Of a stretch of DNA of 64,000 nucleotides, positions 47,176 through 59,615 are shown in pieces (position 1 is the stretch's first letter; every line of letters starts with the position of its first letter). The position numbers were made by a program, and so were the translations under genes. A model generated the notes under the pieces. The model was not told where the DNA came from. It ran no database searches and was given only the letters and a program-made list of their open reading frames with translations. Origin of the DNA: Biscogniauxia marginata (lineage: Eukaryota > Ascomycota > Sordariomycetes > Xylariales > Xylariaceae); contig MU404119.1 in NCBI GenBank assembly GCA_022695795.1, positions 1 through 64,000 of the forward strand, in the 5' to 3' direction.

Positions 47176-47700
47176 TGAAGCACGCTCTTCCGCCGATGCA
47201 GGCCAGGCCAGATGGCGAACACGGCCATCGTGTACGGCAGCGTGAAGGCCTAGTAGGTACGATCAGAAATTGTCCTGGACGACTCCCGCCTGGTCCTAAT
47301 GCAAAGACGGGACGGCCCGGAGAGAGGCGAAGTACATGCCGGGGAGGAAGAGCATCGTTTGCGGGTTCTCTAGTTAGCTGATATGACGTCTAAATATAAG
47401 GTATCCTCACACTTTGTTTTGGGGGCGTGATGTGATGGACAGGAAAGGGGCTAATAGGAGAGGAAAGGGTGAAATATGGTGAAGAGAAAGAGAGAGACGA
47501 CGTTGCCGTCCCCATCGTAACGTAGCCCGTACCGGTTTTTTGCGAAGAGACGCAGGAATTCCCGCTTGATATCAAAGTTCTTGAAGATGTCCATGAAGAC
47601 GCCATACTCGATTATGAAGTTCTTGCCCTTGTCTCGAGGTACACAGACCAGAGCGGAAGTGGGCGGCCGTTCCAGCTATCCCAGGACGTCTAGCAAGCTC
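47176..47700 (-). pseudogene. Decayed CorA-like transporter fragment
   Basis: On the minus strand, frame fragments read LFLPGMYFASLRAVPSL and, after a stop codon where Trp is expected, AFTLPYTMAVFAIW. This pattern matches the membrane end of fungal CorA-like Mg2+ transporter proteins. Further upstream (about 47690-47520) another frame reads IEYGVFMDIFKNFDIKREFL and RLFAKNRYGLRYDGDG, plausibly the soluble part. Stops and frame changes separate the pieces, and much of the normal middle is missing. The family call rests on short motifs only. Its edges are approximate. Confidence 0.42.
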
Positions 47701-48247
47701 GACTCTTTCGTCCTTTCCTTTCGGTGACGATAATCGGCTCACCGGAGAATAATGTCTGCGCAAATAGTACAGTTTTCAAATTGTGTGATAGCTAGTATCG
47801 GAATAGGGTGGTGCGGTATCCCCATAAGCTGTCGGAGGGTCTCTATGATGAAATAAGAAGGGGGGTGGTTTGGGGAAAGAGACGTAAACCACAACTCCAC
47901 TGAATAGTACTCACGTATACACCTTCACGGTGATGATCTTTTTTCTTTCTCCCCGCGATAATCTCAAAAAAGGACTGCTGATCACTTAAGTCCACCTACG
48001 TGGTTCCTAAGTATGAGAACGTCACGAGCTGAACTTTAGCCCCGACGCTATTAACTAGCGTAGTTGCTCGAGGCAGCCTAAATATACCTCGCTCTCGCGA
48101 TGACCGGCTGAGAACATTGGCATACTGCTATTATGGCTAACCTTGGACTTCCAGTTAGTTTTCTTGAATCGTGTACCCATGGAGGTATCTGTTATAGTAG
48201 CAGTAGGTATCTCCCACCAGTCCGGGGAGTACCAAGCCTGGGGAGAA

Positions 48248-48265
48248 CCCCCCCCCCCCCCCCCC
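48248..48265. repeat. Poly-C run (18 nt)
   Basis: A single-base tract seen directly within the gene-poor stretch. Confidence 0.95.
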
Positions 48266-48581
48266 TTTTCAATTTTCATCAGTGTTAACAATTATACATG
48301 GACCTGTTGGTATAATGCCAAGCTCTATAAATGCGGTAAACTAGGGCTCTCTGTCATCTTACCTTCTTTGTCTTGTCTTCGCAAATGCTCGCCTCTATCT
48401 ACCTTGTTAACCAAAATTCGCTTGAATTAGGTACGTTAGATGGACAATTGTGACTTAAGTCCCCAAATCAATTTGATAGAGGTTGCGGGTCACAACCTTG
48501 TATTTCTCACTCATAATTTCTATTTTAATAGAAGCCTTTCCTCCAGCGAATTCCAGTGAATTCTGGCTTAGGTGTATCATC

Positions 48582-48610
48582 AAAAAAAAAAAAAAGGGGG
48601 GGGGGGGGGG
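48582..48610. repeat. A14-G15 double homopolymer
   Basis: Fourteen A followed directly by fifteen G, seen in the sequence. Such a junction may mark an old retroposed end or an error-prone assembly position. Confidence 0.9.
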
Positions 48611-50242
48611 AGAGGTGCTGGCAAGGGTTTAAGAAAGGGGAGAGATGGTAACACGAGAAGCTAGTGTATATTGAAGGTCACAAGCAAAACTTGAAGCAAT
48701 ACAAGGTATAAACACTGTATCTTACACTATATCTTACACTATACTCCTCTAGTCTATGTGTACTTGCCTGAAATTATGCCCTGAGCTGTGCGATACGAGC
48801 CATCACATACAGCTCGCCAGGGACAAAGAAATACCATTTCATCTACATTATCATCAAACAAGTAGCCAAGCCCCTAATATATGGTCGTACTGACGTGGCC
48901 ACAGTTGTTTGGATGAAAAATATGAGCACGATGTCAAATTTCTTCGCTCACCTTCGTATCCATGGCGTCCATGAGGCGTGGCTAGGGACAATAGTAGTCA
49001 CTTCTGGAGCTGTCAACCTTGCGGAGCTTCTTGTCACGCCGCTGCTTCCGGCCTCGAGACCGATGACTGCGGTTTCCATCGCATTGCTTCTGTGCCAGGA
49101 CGTCGATATGATGCGGGTTTCCATCAGTGTCGCGCCTTTCAGCCTGAGCTTGGCGTTTTTTCGCTGTTGCCCTTGGCATGTTGATCCAAAGATGTTGCGA
49201 GTAGTTGCTGTGATGTACCTGGAGTATGGTTTCACTATCCACTGTTCTGCTGTCACTTGTGATGGTTGATTATTGCACTCCTGTTGCAATATGTTTCTTG
49301 ATAGATGTTGTTTTGGCTCAAAGTTGAGTGGTGATTATGAGGGGTCTTAACCAAAGAAATTTACATCTATCATGACGAGTGTTAGACTTATATATTCACG
49401 AAGGCCCATTTACCTGGCTAAACAATAGCTTGGCTTTTTCAAAACATCCCTTCATTATTTGATGCGTTCAGTCTCAGGGATCTTGTTCCGTAGTCGCTTG
49501 AAGCGCAACTGCCTCGGTGAGAAACAATGGCTAGCAATAAGACTGTTCGCATACAAATTTCTAGTTCAGCAGCATTAAAGAACTTGTTTAGAGACAGTTT
49601 AAGCTTGGAATTTGACATTTTTGTGTTCTGACAGATCAGTCTACCCTCCCCTATATTTGGTATTCTGTTTATATTGGGCTCCTTTTAGCTCAGGGGGGTA
49701 CCAAGCGACTCCTGTCTCACTTAGGATGTGAAAGAGCATAAAATTATGCATACAACACCTATATCTTGTGAATATATGTAACCGTGACCCAATGTTACCT
49801 TGGTTCGTAACTAGCCACGATAACACGGTAAATCCCTATCGGAAAGCAGATCAGAGATCATATTCACAGTTCAAATGGCACTATTAAGTCCCTTGAGAAC
49901 TCCGGAGCTCCTCAAAAGGTATATTGCATTACTTAATTAAATTCCATATACACTGCCGGCCCCGTCGCCGGCCGGTTCCTATATCGCGACCGGCAGTCGT
50001 TGCAGGTAACAAAGAAGCCCTCCGGCTCGTTTCAACTACATCCCGAAACCCAGCTGCCATAATAAAGGAACGCGCAATGTTACATAATTACTTGCTTTCA
50101 ATTTGGTGTTAACTCCAGTTATTGACCCTAATAGAATACTGCGTCGCCCCTTTTACCGCCCTTATTAGTATCTCGAAACGACTTGAGGAAACTGACTTAG
50201 AACCGATTTTCCCTATCTGCCTCTCTTTCCCGATCGAGATCT

Positions 50243-51438
50243 TCAATCAGATTCTGGTACAAGTATCGTGCTTTCCTCGGTATCCAGGGCCTGATCTCCG
50301 CCTTCGTATTGCTTCTCCAGATCATGGAGGGCCTGTTGTTCGTGGAGGCTTGACGCCACGTTATCGCTCTTTGCTCTCATCCGGAATGCCAACCAGCGAG
50401 GAATAGCCTGCACCAATCGGAAGAGATTGTTAAACTTTGGCGCGATAACATGGCCGCTCCTACCAGAGAAGATCTGCTCGCAGATAGCATCGGCCACCGA
50501 CTCCGGCTCGAGGGCGGGGACTAGGAATGACGAGTTCATCTTGAAGCCGGCGAAAAGGGGCGCCTTGGTATATCCCTGGGTGACAAGAATAGTGCGGACC
50601 TTAGGTGCGTTGTACCGAATCCTCAGCTCAGAAGTGAGACCGTCGTGGAAGAAGAGAGCTGCGGACTTGGAGGCTGCATAATCGACCATATTCGGCGCGG
50701 TCATATAGGCGGCAGAGGAAGTGACTGTAACCACCATGCCGTGGTTCTTGTTAATCATGTACGGCAAGAACTCCTTGACCGTGTAGAAATGTGCAAACGT
50801 GTTGACGTCGAAGGTGGACTTGAGATCCCGCTCGCTCGTCTCAAGGATCGTCTTGCCTCGCACCACACCAGCGTTGTTGACTAGGATTGTGGGCTCGCCG
50901 ACCTTCGCACGGATCTCCTTCGCTACTTCTGCCAGGTTTACAGGTGATGTGAGGTCGCACTGGAAGTAATGCACATTTGGACCTAGAAGAGCGTGAGCGA
51001 TACTTCCCAAAGAAGCCAAAACAGGGCCAAGCGACACAACGGACCTGCTTCAAAGGCCATAGGTTGAATGTCCAGTACCACGACCTTGACCCCTCGTTCT
51101 GCGAGAAGCCTCACGACGTGCCCACCGATTCCGCCAGCGCCGCCAGTCACCACGGCGATCTCATTGGGCCAGTCGTACGTGTCGCGAGTCCAGTTGTTGA
51201 CAACGCCATCCGACAAGAAATTGCTCAGCCATCTTGCCAGGCCAATGTAGAAGAGGATCTTGATCCGTGAGAAAGCAGTTGAGTGTAATATGCGCGTGTC
51301 CTCCCCTTTCTTAGTATATTTAGCGAGCAAAAGCACAGGCAGCAAGAGTACCGGATTCAAGGCAGTTCGACTGATCAACTTGCAGACCGGATCTGCGGTG
51401 AGGCCTTCGCGGGGTAGCAGGCCCTTATGGACGGGCAT
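50243..51438 (-). CDS. Membrane-anchored short-chain dehydrogenase, SDR16C type
   Basis: Two exons on the minus strand, 51438-51045 and 50982-50243, encode 377 aa. A hydrophobic N-terminal segment (LNPVLLLPVLLLAKY) suggests anchoring in the ER or lipid droplets. The Rossmann fold shows AVVTGGAGGIGGHVVRLL (cofactor motif), ILVNNAGVV, the catalytic Ser in VTVTSSAAYM and the YAASKSA active-site Tyr-Lys pair. It resembles the retinol/17-beta-hydroxysteroid dehydrogenase group (RDH10, DHRS3, HSD17B11/13). The substrate in fungi is probably a lipid or fatty alcohol or aldehyde, but this is inference. The single 62-nt intron has the uncommon donor GTCCGT. The C-terminus is charged and ends VPESD, with no peroxisomal signal. 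Confidence 0.85.
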
Positions 51439-52724
51439 ATCTACACGTGTATCGATTCTTGTCTTGGGAGACTAACTCAGCTAGGAAGCATGAAGCTTTT
51501 GGTCGAGAGGCAAGCACAGGCTCTTGATCCCGACACGGTGTAATAGGTAGGCAGGTTTTGGAAAAGCCAACAAGGTCAGAAGAACTATATGTAGGTGCGA
51601 AGTTGGCTAGGACGACGAAGTTCGAACTGCCGCTCCAACGCTCCAAATAACATCCCGAGTGTCAACCGTCCTCCTCTCTTAGCCTATCACTAGTGTCATG
51701 GCCGTGGATGGTTGAGGTCAGATGCCGGGGTTTCCTATAGGAACAGATCTGCATGTCACCAAGTGCGGGGACGATTGACGGTTGGGGAGGTCAGGGGTGA
51801 GCTTGAACTCCAGTTTGTCGGTAATGTTTTTGATACCCCTTTTTGGTAATAGTTCATTCTATAGCTTCGCGGGCTCCACAAGACACCAGACGCTGACGGG
51901 CCAGACCTTCATCATGGTGCCTTGGTGATGCTCGTATAGTAGCCCCCGGCGGCACAGCAGTTAGTGTAGACATAGCTATCCAAGATGCCGTTGTGAGCTA
52001 GGACCCTCTCAAGTTAGTGAGCATCGATGAGTTATCGTTCGAGGACACGTAAATTAGCGTTCAATCATGCCGGGGTGTATTCTTAATCGTGCTGTGCTTT
52101 GCGTTACATAGCTGTAATAATCCTAGATCCATCAAGCATTTCGGTGAGCATATTTGCAACGTAAATTTATATGTTGTTGTTTGAGGGTATCACCCAAGCC
52201 TACCTATCTAATCTCTTCAGAACCTGTACACTTCGCATATAGGAACTAATCAGTTCTTGTATCTCAGACGTTATATTACCTATAATTGTGTCGTGTAAAG
52301 TAAGGTAACCTTGGTGTTTATGTAGAGATGATCGAGCTGCTGTGATCCTCGTGGAGACCCACACGCTTGTAGGTAGGACCCTTGTCTTACATGCAGGCAC
52401 TGAGGGGTCTAGAGCACGGGCCCCACTTCCATTAGTGCCAAGCGGAACCATTATTTTGCCGGATTCCGGTGGGGTAGTGGGCGGTGAACAATTTTGCCGG
52501 TGCCACAATTGGAATTTTTGGTGACGAAGAACTGGAGTCCCGCTCTGCAGTCACAGGGATTAAAAAGAAAGAAAAAAAGGAAGGGAAAAAAAACATTTTA
52601 ATTTTGATTGACTAGAGCTTCGAGCCGGCGCGATTTGTATTTGTCGTCAATTGTCGTCGTCGTCTTCCTCTCATCACTCTTTCTCCTCCCTCGCCTTCCA
52701 TCGTACCGCCCAACAACCCCTACC
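51439..52724. promoter_or_regulatory. Divergent spacer between the SDR gene and PRMT1 gene
   Basis: About 1.3 kb. A-rich sequence at 52562-52600 precedes a TCGTC-rich leader of the PRMT1 gene. No ATG-initiated frame of note was found. Confidence 0.45.
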
Positions 52725-54100
<1,376 letters not shown>

Positions 54101-55270
54101 ATGCCGGTTCTTCAATTGGCGATACTATTCTAGGCCGCCTTTTGGGTATCAGATAGTTGTCTGGTGTACCCGCAGGTCGCCTCTGTTGAGGCAACAGCCA
54201 TCAGCATGCCTACCAAGGTTAGCGCAGAGATGTTGATGGTTGGATTTGCATGGTTGCATAGCGGTTCGGGGGGTGGCGTTAGAGAGGTGATATGCTTCAC
54301 CTGGAATATGGGGGCGACGAGGTCGTCCGTATTTGCATGGATCGCTCTACAGTGACGGCTCTCATAGGCTGATCTGGATTAATGACTGATGAAGATTACG
54401 ATATATTGTAACTCTTACACGTCCCTCTAAGATACCAATTAAAAAAAGGAGGTCGATGGGTCAGTTAGTTGCTGATATTAGAAAGCAACAATAAAAAACC
54501 TTGCTCTGTTCTGTGTTACTCTCGTAATTATACACTATCCAGGTACCTATCGTCTCTCTTAAGAGACCTAAAGAACCTTGCCTGCCTACCGCCTACATGT
54601 AGGACCATTTGTGATTAATTGCATGTACAATTTATATTTCCAAGGAGTATGCAATTACCTTTCGCTATTATATAAAGGGGATTACTAAGCCATTTAATGT
54701 CAATGGCAATGGCTTAGATTTATAACCTTCCTAGTGTAATCGCCTCCTGGACCAACGACAACCTCGTTTTCCGTGACTTTTATAAGCGTAAAAAGATTTT
54801 ATTGTTTTTCAGCTCATTATAAACAAATCCCACCTCTTTTTTTTTCTCCTTTCTTTTTTTCCGTAACATAAAAAGAACCCTAGGATATACCTATATAAAT
54901 GCAGCACAATCCGTTGGTTGTCCATGATAGCCCTATCTCGCAAGGTCTAGCTATCATATCGTTACCACCAGCTATAGCATTCTCTATATTGTACCGAGTG
55001 TGTCGTATGATAGTGCGTGTTCGAGTATGCTGCGGAATATGTATCCAAGCCGGCGCGGGGGTCTGCTAGCCTTTCGCTGATGCTATGCGGGTACACACAG
55101 GATCCTAGTGAACAGGCTCCTTGAAGAGTGGAAATGGGTTTCAGTCGCCCGTCCGAAGGAGCTCAGACTGCAGCAAACCACGTATGGGTAGGATAAGAGT
55201 CGGAGCACGAAGTTCAAACCCGGAAGAGAGTTGGAGGGTAAGTAACCCATTGGAAGGCGCAGGAATGCCG
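54101..55270. other. Convergent 3' spacer, 1.2 kb
   Basis: Between the tail-to-tail PRMT1 and helicase genes. It is AT-rich, with CAATGGCAATGGC-type short repeats near 54700 and T-rich runs at about 54830-54860. No gene was found. Confidence 0.45.
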
Positions 55271-57064
55271 TCATCCGTGTGTGATTGGTGCCTTCGACAG
55301 ACTCGCATAGAATGTCTTCACCTTGGAGTGCGCGGTTACCTTCTCAGGGTCCAAGTTCAAGACTTGCAATCCATCCATGCTAGTCGCACGCGATAGTGCA
55401 ACATACGCCTGGCCTTTCTCAAACACGTTGCTTAGATCTACCTTCACATAGCTTAGTGTTTGGCCCTGTGCCTTATGGATGCTGAGCGCCCACGCGAGGA
55501 CGAGAGGGACTTGAACACGGATCGCAAGGTTCTCAACCCTCCAGCCCTTGTCGTGCCAAGGGTCAGGCACCCACCGCTGGAAAGCCCAGACTTCAGGCTT
55601 ACATAATACGGTCCGGGTGCCCCCACGATTGAGCCCAAAACGGATCACCGGGTAAAGCGGCAAGCGCTCCTCTGGTGCCACATCTACTACCCGTTTAGCT
55701 AGCTCATTTGATGTGAGCATGTTAGGGTGTATATCATCCCAATTATCATGTAAGTATGTTTCCGGGTTTGCGAAACCGATGACGCGACCCAGCGAGCCGT
55801 TCACAAGGGTATCATCTATATTCTTAATAAGCATGACTTGAGCGCCTACCTTCAAGTGAAGGTACTCAGGTGCTATGCAGCCTTTCAAGATGGCATCTCG
55901 GGCGCTGATATCTTCGATTGTCCCGCCATCCTGCGCAATGTACTCCTTCATTGGGCCTGGGAGCTTCTGCAAGCGTCTATAATTCGCTCTTTCTGCTTCG
56001 CGGCGAAGAGGGAATAGTTTAGTAGGTTTTAATCCGTTGTCTGAGTGACCTATGAGAGGCCGGCTCAGTTCTCTCAGCTTGTTAATGGTGCTTGGCGAGA
56101 CGAGGCCTTGCCGAATCTCGTTCAACATGTTCGCAAACATAAGATCCTTCTGTCTATAAATCTGGGTCAAGTTGATGGTATGCGGTATAGCTTTCTTCCA
56201 TGCTTCGGCCTCAAAGCAGAACTTCGGACTGCCGTCCTCTGCCCCCTGTACCACCGGCGGAAGTTGGAAGAAGTCGCCCGTGATAACAAGTTGTATCCCG
56301 CCGAATGGTCGAAGGTCGCTCCGCAAGTGTTGTGCGATGACATCGAGCTTATCAAAGAGGGTGCAGTCAACCATAGAGACCTCATCAATGATCAAAACTT
56401 CCACGTTTAACCAACGTTCTCGCCTGTACTCGTCCTCCGATATGTCCTTGAGAAGCTTTTTAGTAGGCGCGTTGCCCAGACCGATCCCAGCAAAGCGATG
56501 AAGTGTTGAACCGCCAATATTATACGCTGCGAGGCCTGTAGAAGCGGTAACTGCAACGCTGTCCAAGTGGCCGTGCTTTTTCACTAAGTCTTCGATGATC
56601 TTCTTCAGAAGCCACGACTTGCCGGTACCCGCAGGCCCTGTGAAGAAGACGTTTTGCCTTTTCTTTACGATAAGATCGTATACACTCTGTTGTTCGTAGT
56701 TCATCTCATGATCCCCAGAGCGTTGGGTCTCCGCATGGTCTTCAGGATATTTTGGAACTCCACTAGTTTCGATATCCAGCCCGGCTTCCGTGTATTTTCG
56801 TTCGTCGACCTCTTGTTCTAAACAACTTCCAGTAGAAAAGGGCTGATGGAAGTTCCAGTGCGCTGTCCGGTCGCATGCTGGCGGAGCTGCCCGGATGAGC
56901 CGCCGAAAACTCCCACTTGCCACATCGTAGCTATCAGACAATATCCCAACTCTGTATGGCAGTGTAGTCGTCCAGCCCCTCACCGCTCCGGAAAACGGAC
57001 GCGCATTTGCATGTAACGGAGCAGGATCAATCCTGAGGAGTGGTCTCATCCGAATTTTTAACAT
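55271..57064 (-). CDS. pif1: Pif1-family DNA helicase
   Basis: A single exon of 597 aa from the first in-frame ATG at 57064. Pif1 is a 5'-to-3' superfamily 1B helicase that removes telomerase, unwinds G-quadruplexes and supports mitochondrial DNA. All helicase motifs are visible: FFTGPAGTGKSWLL (Walker A), TGLAAYNIGGSTLHRFAGIG, LIIDEVSMVD (Walker B), GDFFQLPPV, LTQIYRQKD, LSIHKAQGQTL and YVALSRATSM. The N-terminus (MLKIRMRPLLRIDPAPLH) is rich in Arg and lacks acids, so it looks like a mitochondrial presequence (inference). The 150-residue N-terminal extension is poorly conserved. An extra upstream exon cannot be excluded. The C-terminal tail after the last motif is short. Confidence 0.9.
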   Translation of the reverse strand: MLKIRMRPLLRIDPAPLHANARPFSGAVRGWTTTLPYRVGILSDSYDVASGSFRRLIRAAPPACDRTAHWNFHQPFSTGSCLEQEVDERKYTEAGLDIETSGVPKYPEDHAETQRSGDHEMNYEQQSVYDLIVKKRQNVFFTGPAGTGKSWLLKKIIEDLVKKHGHLDSVAVTASTGLAAYNIGGSTLHRFAGIGLGNAPTKKLLKDISEDEYRRERWLNVEVLIIDEVSMVDCTLFDKLDVIAQHLRSDLRPFGGIQLVITGDFFQLPPVVQGAEDGSPKFCFEAEAWKKAIPHTINLTQIYRQKDLMFANMLNEIRQGLVSPSTINKLRELSRPLIGHSDNGLKPTKLFPLRREAERANYRRLQKLPGPMKEYIAQDGGTIEDISARDAILKGCIAPEYLHLKVGAQVMLIKNIDDTLVNGSLGRVIGFANPETYLHDNWDDIHPNMLTSNELAKRVVDVAPEERLPLYPVIRFGLNRGGTRTVLCKPEVWAFQRWVPDPWHDKGWRVENLAIRVQVPLVLAWALSIHKAQGQTLSYVKVDLSNVFEKGQAYVALSRATSMDGLQVLNLDPEKVTAHSKVKTFYASLSKAPITHG

Positions 57065-58703
57065 CTCGGGGGGGATAGAGTGACCGATTGGGAAGGGCTT
57101 CTTCCGGTGAAGTGTGTCCAGTATAGGCGTTTTGACAAATCTGGAAATGTGGAGCACATCTGATTATTATTCTGCGTTGCATATTGAGTGTCTCGCGTAG
57201 TGCATTCTTCCCGGTCCTGTCGCCGGACGGATATGAATGATGTATAGGTGATGTGGTGATGAAAGATGTGATGAAAGATGCGGCTGCAGCCAAAAATTAT
57301 TCGAGGGCGGCCTAAATTGACATACTGACAGGTGGCAAGGATCTGCCACTTGGCAGCATGGCTTCGCCCCGAGTACCGAAGTCGTCCTTTTTTCTTAAGG
57401 TTTTTTCTTCTTCTCAAATCTACCACTTAAATACAATTTACCTAGGTATTGTGGGGGTGGTCCATGCACCAAGGGTTTAAATGCAAAATTTTCAGTAGTT
57501 ACACTAGATTCTTAAACCACGCTTAATTTATATAACACTTTTCCTCTCTTTTTAATATGATGGCTTTATTTAATTTAATATAATAAGAATTAATAAAATT
57601 TGTTTTTAAGTTTTCACACTAGTTTTCTTATTATAATATATATTTAATTTAATATAAAATATAAATTCCTTTTAAATATATATATATATTATATTATATA
57701 TCGTTATTAAGTTTAAAATATTAAGATAATTAATTTATTATTAAGAATTTTTATTATTTTTAAAAGATTTTATATATTAAATTTTATTATCTTTTTTTAT
57801 TAAATAAATATATAATATTATTAAAATAATTAATAATTATATATAAATATCACGTTAAAAAGGTAAATTAAATATAATTAATGTATTTTTATAAAAGAAG
57901 AATAAAACAAGGTAAATATTTGCTTTATTTTTTTTAAAAAAGGAGAAAATTTACTTTTATATATTTATTACAAATTAAAAATTAATTTAAAACAAGTAAA
58001 ATATATATTAATAACTTTTATAACTTTTACTTATAATAATAAAGTAATAAAGTAATTAAATTATAAATATTTTATTTAAAATTAATTTAAAAGTAAAATA
58101 AATTTAAAATAAAATAAACTTATTATAAAAATTAATTAATTATATAATCTTTATAATTATAATTATAAAAAAAGTTTATAATAAGTTATTTAAAAAGTTT
58201 AATTATATATTAATATAAAACTATAAAGATTTAAAAGATTTTATAAATTTTAACTTTAAATAATAAAAATAAAGGTTTATATATAAAACTTATAAACTTA
58301 TAATTTATAAAACTTTTTTCTTTTTATATAATTTATTTTATTTATATATACTTTTTATATATTTATATTATATATAAAAGTGGTTTATATATTAAAAGTT
58401 AAAATATAAAAAAATTAATATAACATTTTTTAATATAATAACGTTATTTAATTTAATAATATATATATAACCTTATATTTTAAAGCTTATTTTAAAATTT
58501 TTTATAAATAAACCAAAAAAATTAAAGCCGTATAAATAAAGGTTTTAAGTAAGAAGTTGGCTTTTAACCTTTAAAGCAGCGGGTAATAGCAGCAAAATAT
58601 AGCGGCAATTTCCTTATATCTTAACTTACAAACGTCATCCTTATGTGGCATAGAAACCTCTCTCTAATCATCAACACAGGTACAACCATTGACGGTCGCA
58701 ACC
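57065..58703. other. Spacer between pif1 and riboflavin synthase gene, including an AT-rich block
   Basis: The pif1 and riboflavin synthase genes are divergent here. The middle, 57485-58560, is an extreme AT-rich block, annotated separately. The remaining ends must hold both promoters. Confidence 0.5.
57485..58560. repeat. Extreme AT-rich block, probable RIP-degraded repeat
   Basis: About 1.1 kb is nearly devoid of G and C; several 60-base lines have only four to eight G or C. TpA and poly-A/T steps dominate and every frame is broken. Edges are sharp against ordinary sequence near 57.48 kb and 58.56 kb. This composition is typical of repeats mutated from C to T by RIP in Pezizomycotina. No element family is recognisable any more. 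Confidence 0.7.
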
Positions 58704-59615
58704 ATGTTCACAGGATTAATTGAGGAGATTGGAGGTATGTAATTCACAAACCTGCCTCAATGATCCTACGATGTAGTCACCATATAGAAGAAGAAGAAAA
58801 AAGAAGAAGAAGAAGAAGAAGAAGAAAGAATTGATCATTGTGTACGAAATACCAAATACTGAAACCGGACAAACAAAGTGGTCACCGAGCTGGACCCGAA
58901 CGACGAGACCGGCGGCACCTCCCTAACCATCGCCCTGCCCGAGACCTCGACCCTGCTGGCCGATGCCCAGCTCGGCGACAGCATCTCCATCAACGGCGTC
59001 TGCCTGACCGCGACGGCCATCCGCCCCGGCTCTGGCTCCGGCGCAGGCGACAGCGGGGTGCCGACCTTCAAGGTCGGCATCGCGCCCGAGACCCTGCGCC
59101 TCACGAACCTGGGCGCCCTCGTCTCGGGCTCGCCCGTGAACCTCGAGCGCGCCGTGCGCGCCGACACCCGCATGGGGGGCCACTTCGTGCAGGGGCACGT
59201 CGACGCCGTGGCCGAGATCACGCGCGTCGAGCCCGACGGCAACGCGCTCACGTTCCGGTTCTCGCCTCGCGCCGTTAACACTGGCGCCGACGCCGACGCC
59301 GACGACTCGAAGGACAAGGTGATGCGGTACATCGTGTACAAGGGCTACGTGGCGCTCGACGGGACGAGCCTGACGGTGACCCGGGTGAATGACCTCGAGG
59401 GCTGGTGGGAGGTCATGCTCATCAGCTACACGCAGGAGAAGGTGGCGCTCGCGCGCAAGAAGGTCGGCGACACGGTTAATGTCGAGGTCGACGTGCTTGC
59501 CAAGTACGCCGAGAAGAACATGGCGGGCTATCTCGGCGAGGATGTCGTACGCCCTGTTATTGAGAAGATTGTCCAGAACCTGGTCACGCAGGCTATGGGT
59601 GGACACTCGTCGTGA
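58704..59615 (+). CDS. rib5: Riboflavin synthase alpha chain
   Basis: Two exons, 58704-58734 and 58879-59615, encode 255 aa. The enzyme dismutates two molecules of 6,7-dimethyl-8-ribityllumazine to riboflavin, the last step of the pathway. The first exon gives the canonical start MFTGLIEEIG, and the second continues VVTELD. Two lumazine-binding repeats are visible, with INGVCLTAT in the first and ALDGTSLTV in the second, and the linker MGGHFVQGHVD. A 12-15 residue Gly/Ser-rich and an Asp/Ala-rich insertion make it slightly longer than yeast Rib5. The intron contains a GAA-rich tract. The coding part is very G+C rich, right beside the AT-rich block. Confidence 0.95.
58786..58830. repeat. GAA-rich microsatellite inside the riboflavin synthase intron
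   Basis: About 45 bases of near-perfect GAA/AAG repeats, seen directly, lying between the donor and the acceptor of the single intron. Confidence 0.85.

Larger units (their letters stand above)
46545..50242. other. Gene-poor stretch of 3.7 kb with a decayed gene fragment
   Basis: No intact gene was found. A decayed CorA-like fragment is annotated separately. Two homopolymer features occur: 18 C at 48248-48265 and A14 followed by G15 at 48582-48610. A 65-codon ATG-initiated frame on the minus strand (49179-48982), Lys/Arg-rich, is too short to support. Confidence 0.45.

Noticed and set aside
48982..49179. 65-codon Lys/Arg-rich frame on the minus strand
   Set aside because: It is too short, and the opposite strand is equally open. 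No homology is recognisable; only RNA evidence could support it.
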